A stretch of DNA of 7,351 nt from the NCBI GenBank assembly GCA_038063075.1, contig JBBTVW010000063.1, forward strand, positions 1-7,351, read 5' to 3'. The stretch comes from JACQHJ01 sp038063075 (GTDB lineage Bacteria > Patescibacteriota > Microgenomatia > Levybacterales > UBA12049). Under the pieces are notes generated by a model. It was not told the DNA's origin, did no database searches, and saw nothing but the letters and a program-made list of their open reading frames with translations. Positions within the stretch are counted from its first letter, which is position 1, and each line of letters starts with the position of its first letter. Both the position numbers and the translations under genes were made by a program. Of the stretch, positions 4,014 to 7,351 are shown one piece after another.

Positions 4014-4805
4014 TTAATATGTTTCGTAATAGATTGTTACTCCAATAGAGATTGTGCTTTCTCCAGGAGTGATTTCTGTTGGAGTCGTAGATGTCACTTT
4101 ACTGTCTAGTTCAGCTCCCATCTGTCTTGCAAAATATGGTTGGCTTGTGCTTGATATTACATTGACTATTTTTCCAAGCTTTACTCCTGATGCGTTTGCA
4201 AGCGTTTGTGCTTTTTGCTTTGCATCTATAACCGCATCCTCTGTAGCTTCTTTTTCAAGTTTCTTAGTTAGATCATCTGAGAATGTAAAATTAACTCCTC
4301 CTACTAAATTTGCACCATCCTTTGTTGCGGTATCAATTACTTGATTTACCTTACCTAAAGGTTTTACTTTTATTTCAATATTTTGAGTAACTGTATAGCT
4401 TGTTATTCTTTCATTTCCACCAGTTGAAGGATATATTAATGGCTCTGGCCCACCAGATCCATAATTTGGGTTTACGCTATAGTTTGTGGTTTTAATATCT
4501 TTTTGATCTACTCCAAGTTTTTTTATGTCGGTAATAAGTTTATTGGCAATCGTATTAACTTGATTTTGAGCACTTTCAATAGTGGTTGCATTTTTTGTAA
4601 CTCCGACAGATATGCTTGCAGTATCTGGAACAGCAGTTGCTTCACCACTTCCACTTGAAGAAAAAAGATCGTTCTTGGTAGTATTGGTGCTATTTATATA
4701 GAAAGGAATTGGACCGAAGACTTTTGTATAAATTAAAAATGCAAGAAAAATTAAAGCAACTGTTACTATTGGTGTTTTAAATTCTAAATAAAAGTTTTTC
4801 AACAC
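4014..4805 (-). CDS. SIMPL/DUF541 domain protein, membrane-anchored
   Basis: A hydrophobic helix at about residues 13-31 anchors the protein; the rest is predicted outside the membrane. The SIMPL (DUF541) signature begins GSGEATAVPDTASISVGV (residues 52-69). It is followed by the typical long helix (SAQNQVNTIANKLITDIKKLGV), the TTNYSVNPNY strand, YTVTQNIEIKVK, a second helix rich in Ala/Lys (EDAVIDAKQKAQTLANASGVKLG), and a final IGVTIYYE strand. The family includes E. coli YggE and Brucella BP26, exported proteins associated with stress resistance or oligomeric channels; no enzymatic activity is established. The length of 263 aa is normal. Translation probably starts at GTG 4805, the predicted transcription start; TTG 4802 is the alternative. 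It is the first gene of a two-gene operon with 3398-4012. A gap in the middle of the domain holds a Gly/Pro-rich insert (SGGPEPLIYPSTGGN). Confidence 0.92.
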   Translation of the reverse strand: MLKNFYLEFKTPIVTVALIFLAFLIYTKVFGPIPFYINSTNTTKNDLFSSSGSGEATAVPDTASISVGVTKNATTIESAQNQVNTIANKLITDIKKLGVDQKDIKTTNYSVNPNYGSGGPEPLIYPSTGGNERITSYTVTQNIEIKVKPLGKVNQVIDTATKDGANLVGGVNFTFSDDLTKKLEKEATEDAVIDAKQKAQTLANASGVKLGKIVNVISSTSQPYFARQMGAELDSKVTSTTPTEITPGESTISIGVTIYYETY

Positions 4806-4811
4806 AAAGGT

Positions 4812-4840
4812 ATAATAATAGATTAGATCAACTGTGTCAA
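4812..4840 (-). promoter_or_regulatory. Promoter of the SIMPL operon, leaderless on GTG
   Basis: On the minus strand, TTGACA (4840-4835) and TATTAT (4817-4812) are separated by 17 bp. Seven bases beyond the -10 box is G4805, the first base of the GTG start codon, so the transcript is predicted to be leaderless. Confidence 0.7.
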
Positions 4841-4847
4841 CTAATTA

Positions 4848-4876
4848 TTGACAACATAAACCCTGTAATGTATAAA
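4848..4876 (+). promoter_or_regulatory. Promoter of the 350-aa orphan gene
   Basis: TTGACA (4848-4853) and TATAAA (4871-4876) with 17-bp spacing are near-perfect sigma70 elements. The predicted start is near 4883, leaving a short leader of about 17 bases without a Shine-Dalgarno sequence. The divergent -35 boxes are 7 bp apart, within an inverted repeat TGTCAA/TTGACA. An in-frame ATG at 4879 is closed by TAA 4894-4896, so it does not extend the gene. Confidence 0.7.
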
Positions 4877-4899
4877 GTATGAATCTGTTCAAATAAATT

Positions 4900-5952
4900 A
4901 TGCCAGTACCACCATCAGAAACACAACATGGCGCCCCGGAGCAAAGAGATAGAATTACTAATTCTCAAATAGCAATTGGATTAATGAGTGGGATGGAAGG
5001 GTTGATAAAAGCTGATCCGAGAGCGCGAAATGCAGCTGTATCAGCATTGTTTGATCCAAATGGATATACGACTTTACGAGTAGAAATTACTGCAAATCAT
5101 TATAGTGATTTGGTCAGTGGACATTATGGAGTAAGTTTTGACACTAAGAGAGAAGAAGATGGTAGTATAACAAGAACTTTAGAATTTGAAGATGTAGATG
5201 GATATACTGATCCAACCCTTGTTGTATCTGTAACACGAAATAAGGGTAAAGATACTGGAGCGCTTACAACTGAGTTACCTGATACAGGAAGAAGATCATT
5301 GGTTTCGCCACGAAGCGTCGGTTTAGGCTTCTTAGATGGATTTAGGAGAGGAGGGTTTACAATTGTTTCAGTTGATCACCTAAGGGAGGATCGTATTTGG
5401 CATACAGCAGATAGTGTAGAGATAGATAGGGATCAAGAAACCCCACAAAGAGAAGAGTTAATCTTAGGATTAATTAAAAGAATACAAGCCGCAGAAGCTC
5501 ATGTTAAAAGTGAAGACGGATTTAGAGCAAGTAGAGCTAGACGCGAGATCGCAGACCTTGCTTCTAGTGCATTTAGTCTGGGAGCAGGTTTTATGTATCG
5601 TGGTTTTATAGATAGAGAAGAAGGTTTAGTCCCAGAAAGTAGACAATCAATTATTCTGGATCAGTTTAATCCAATAAGAGGTATAGTTACACTTGAGCCT
5701 TTTGCTTACTTAGATGCACCAGTTACAACTCCTCATGGCAAACAACTTACTCAAATGGATGCAATTTTAGAAAAGGATGGAGTTTTTCTTTATAGAACCG
5801 GAAAAGATGGTATAGATTGGACAAAAAGGATAGGGCCAACAGATGAACAGATTATCCAGTTACATGGTACTGCTTTATCTAAGTTGGTTGATTTCTTATA
5901 TCCTGTAAGACCTAGTGCAAGGCAAAGAGAACGAAAAATAGCAGCTCTTTAG
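4900..5952 (+). CDS. Hypothetical soluble 350-aa protein
   Basis: I do not recognise this protein. It has no signal peptide or membrane segment, so it is probably cytoplasmic. The first 20 residues are polar and likely disordered. Residues about 20-50 look helical (IAIGLMSGMEGLIKADPRARNAAVSALF). Residues about 55-135 resemble beta-strands with many acidic turns (TLRVEITANHY, ITRTLEFEDVDGY, TLVVSVTRN). A middle region (about 180-240) is rich in charged helices (EELILGLIKRIQAAEAHVK, ASRARREIADLASSAFSLG), and a C-terminal mixed region ends with a basic tail (RPSARQRERKIAAL). There are no cysteines and no obvious catalytic motif. ATG 4900 follows a strong promoter and is closed upstream by an in-frame TAA. 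The stop lies 4 bp from the convergent folD stop, with no terminator between them. Confidence 0.8.
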   Translation: MPVPPSETQHGAPEQRDRITNSQIAIGLMSGMEGLIKADPRARNAAVSALFDPNGYTTLRVEITANHYSDLVSGHYGVSFDTKREEDGSITRTLEFEDVDGYTDPTLVVSVTRNKGKDTGALTTELPDTGRRSLVSPRSVGLGFLDGFRRGGFTIVSVDHLREDRIWHTADSVEIDRDQETPQREELILGLIKRIQAAEAHVKSEDGFRASRARREIADLASSAFSLGAGFMYRGFIDREEGLVPESRQSIILDQFNPIRGIVTLEPFAYLDAPVTTPHGKQLTQMDAILEKDGVFLYRTGKDGIDWTKRIGPTDEQIIQLHGTALSKLVDFLYPVRPSARQRERKIAAL

Positions 5953-5956
5953 TAAG

Positions 5957-6781
5957 CTAGTTTTGTGTTTCTGCAGCCTCAACTAAATTTTTCATTAGCA
6001 TTGTTACATTAACTGGTCCTACTCCACCAGGAGTTGAAGAATAAAAACTTACTTTTTCCTGTATTTCTTCCTTACTGTAGTCCCCTTTTAATTTCCCGTC
6101 TATAACATGCATACCTACTCCTATTAAAATTGAGTTTTTCTTAATATCATCTTTTTCAATAATTTTTTTACCAACACTAGTAACAATAATATCAGCTGAT
6201 TTAATAAGTTTTTCTTTATCTTTTGTTTTGCTATCAACAACTTTTGCTTTAATATTAAGTCTTTTAAATAAGTTAATAATTGGTTTTCCTGCAGTAATTC
6301 CCTTTCCAATTAAAACTATTTTTTTAGATTTTAAATATTTAGTTATTTCATCTGATTTAAGGGTTGATTCAATTAATTTTAATACAGCAAGTGCAACAGG
6401 AGGAAAAAATTTTGAATGTGGATGAAAGCTGTCAACGTCTTTTAATGGAATTATACTAAGTGATGTTTTTTCTTCGTCTATTTGTTTAGGTAAGGGTCTT
6501 TGGACGATAATCCCATGAATTCTTCTATCATTATTTAACTTTTCAATTAAAGAATAAACGGTTTTTGCAGAAATGGTTGTATTAAATCTTTTGATTGTTA
6601 TTTTTGCCCCAATTTGATTTGCTCTTAGTAGTTTTTGATTTAAATAGCTTTGGGTTTGTGGATTATCTCCAAAAGTAATGATGTATAGATGTGGAATAAT
6701 TTTTCGTGTTTTAAGATTATCTACTCTTTCCTTAAGATTTCCCAAAATCTCTTGGGCTATTTCTACTCCATTAATTTTCAT
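5957..6781 (-). CDS. folD: Bifunctional methylenetetrahydrofolate dehydrogenase/cyclohydrolase FolD
   Basis: FolD interconverts 5,10-methylene-, methenyl- and 10-formyl-tetrahydrofolate in the cytoplasm, using NAD(P), and supplies one-carbon units for purines and formyl-Met. The 274-aa product keeps the family core: Y46 and K50 of the catalytic YxxxK, Q94 in VQRPLP, D117 in KDVDSFHP, a Rossmann glycine motif at 157-167 and PGGVGP (251-256) near the end. Departures are visible. The usual PCTP segment after KDVDGFHP is replaced by FFPPVA (125-130), G becomes S118, and the usual GRS/GAS-type nucleotide-binding loop reads GKGITAGKP. The last change may alter NADP versus NAD preference (inference). 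The length is slightly below the usual 280-300. Its ATG shares one base with the gyrA stop (TAATG), so it is co-transcribed with gyrA and probably translationally coupled. Confidence 0.93.
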   Translation of the reverse strand: MKINGVEIAQEILGNLKERVDNLKTRKIIPHLYIITFGDNPQTQSYLNQKLLRANQIGAKITIKRFNTTISAKTVYSLIEKLNNDRRIHGIIVQRPLPKQIDEEKTSLSIIPLKDVDSFHPHSKFFPPVALAVLKLIESTLKSDEITKYLKSKKIVLIGKGITAGKPIINLFKRLNIKAKVVDSKTKDKEKLIKSADIIVTSVGKKIIEKDDIKKNSILIGVGMHVIDGKLKGDYSKEEIQEKVSFYSSTPGGVGPVNVTMLMKNLVEAAETQN

Positions 6782-7351
6782 TATTCTTCAATACAAGTAG
6801 CTGAAGCTACTTGATCATTTTGTTTTGAAAATCTCATAAGTATTACTCCTTGTGTTGCTCTTGAAAGCGTTGGGATTGAATTAACATCAATTTTTACAAT
6901 TTGTCCTTTTTGAGAAGTTATAATTACCTCGTTACAATTTTGAGGAATAATCTGGGTGTAAGCAATTTTTCCAGTTTTAGCTGTTACTTCTGCTACCTTT
7001 ACACCTTGTCCTCCCCTTCCCTGCTTTGGAAATTGATCAGTTTGAGTTTTCTTTCCATAGCCATTTTGCATTATTGTTAGAGCAAAAGCTTTAGAATCTT
7101 TTTGGACAATATCCATTTGGATTACTGAATCATCTTTGCCAATTAAGATTCCTCTTACTCCCATTGTATTTCTTCCCATTGGCCTTACTTGATTCTCAAA
7201 GAATTTAATACATTTACCATTTCTAGTAAATAGAAGGACTTGGTCGTTAGCGTTTGTTAATTTACTCCAGACTAGCTCATCTCCCTTGTCTAGTTTAATA
7301 GCAAGAATTCCACTCTTTCTGATATTTTCAAATTCTGAAATTTTTGATTTT
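6781..7351 (-). CDS. gyrA: DNA gyrase subunit A, C-terminal part (5' end outside window)
   Basis: The open frame runs unbroken from the right edge to TAA 6783-6781, giving 189 residues. An internal ATG at 7179 is not the start, since conserved sequence continues upstream. The visible part is the C-terminal beta-pinwheel that wraps DNA around gyrase and sets its negative supercoiling activity. Family landmarks are FENIRKSGILAIKLDKGDEL, LLFTRNGKCIKF, VRPMGRNTMGVRGI, NGYGKKT, QGRGGQGVK and, in the last blade, SRATQGVILMRF. The catalytic tyrosine domain and the blade-1 GyrA-box lie outside the window. It ends shortly after the last blade (ATCIEE), without the long acidic tail of E. coli GyrA. TopoIV ParC is the alternative, but the VRPMGR-TMGVRGI and TQGVIL patterns favour GyrA. 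It is upstream of folD with a one-base overlap. Confidence 0.93.
   Translation of the reverse strand, partial: KSKISEFENIRKSGILAIKLDKGDELVWSKLTNANDQVLLFTRNGKCIKFFENQVRPMGRNTMGVRGILIGKDDSVIQMDIVQKDSKAFALTIMQNGYGKKTQTDQFPKQGRGGQGVKVAEVTAKTGKIAYTQIIPQNCNEVIITSQKGQIVKIDVNSIPTLSRATQGVILMRFSKQNDQVASATCIEE

Noticed and set aside
4054..4344. Plus-strand open frame of 96 codons opposite the SIMPL gene.
   Set aside because: It is antisense to the conserved SIMPL domain; its hydrophobic composition reflects the complement of the coding strand.
4879..4896. Five-codon upstream reading frame (ATG AAT CTG TTC AAA TAA) before the 350-aa orphan.
   Set aside because: The predicted transcription start (about 4883) lies inside it, so the ATG is probably not transcribed.

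Overview
The window looks like a compact, AT-rich bacterial chromosome segment. Very short gene spacing, genes without Shine-Dalgarno sequences, promoters that place the transcription start on the start codon, and small single-pass membrane proteins of unknown function next to a SIMPL protein together suggest a Candidate Phyla Radiation (Patescibacteria) genome. That placement is an inference from style, not from a marker gene. The standard code works throughout. All nine visible stop codons are TAA or TAG, and none is TGA.

Layout: the left edge holds the 3' end of a putative zinc metallopeptidase gene (1-203, +). It is followed by about 870 bases without a protein gene (204-1073). That stretch contains several inverted repeats, a repeated AAGCTAA/GAGGCTA motif, a sigma70-like promoter at 332-361 and a good intrinsic terminator at 844-873, and I propose it encodes a structured RNA of about 500 nt on the + strand. 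Next come a 178-aa arginine-rich orphan protein (1074-1610, +) and a convergent membrane-anchored orphan (1603-2382, -), whose 3' ends overlap by 8 bp. A divergent promoter pair separates the latter from an intact Xer-type tyrosine recombinase (2458-3393, +).

The recombinase converges on a two-gene minus-strand operon: a SIMPL/DUF541 protein (4014-4805), then a membrane-anchored two-cysteine protein (3398-4012). A second divergent promoter pair (4806-4899) drives the SIMPL operon leftward and a 350-aa orphan (4900-5952) rightward. The right end is a minus-strand pair: the C-terminal part of gyrA (6781-7351, 5' end outside the window) overlapping folD (5957-6781) in a TAATG junction.

Recognisable functions are DNA topology (GyrA), chromosome or element recombination (Xer), one-carbon folate metabolism (FolD) and cell-envelope proteins. 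The parts most worth a second look are the candidate RNA with its mutually exclusive hairpins next to a terminator, a 12-bp sequence shared between that region and the recombinase start, and the consistent leaderless promoter architecture.
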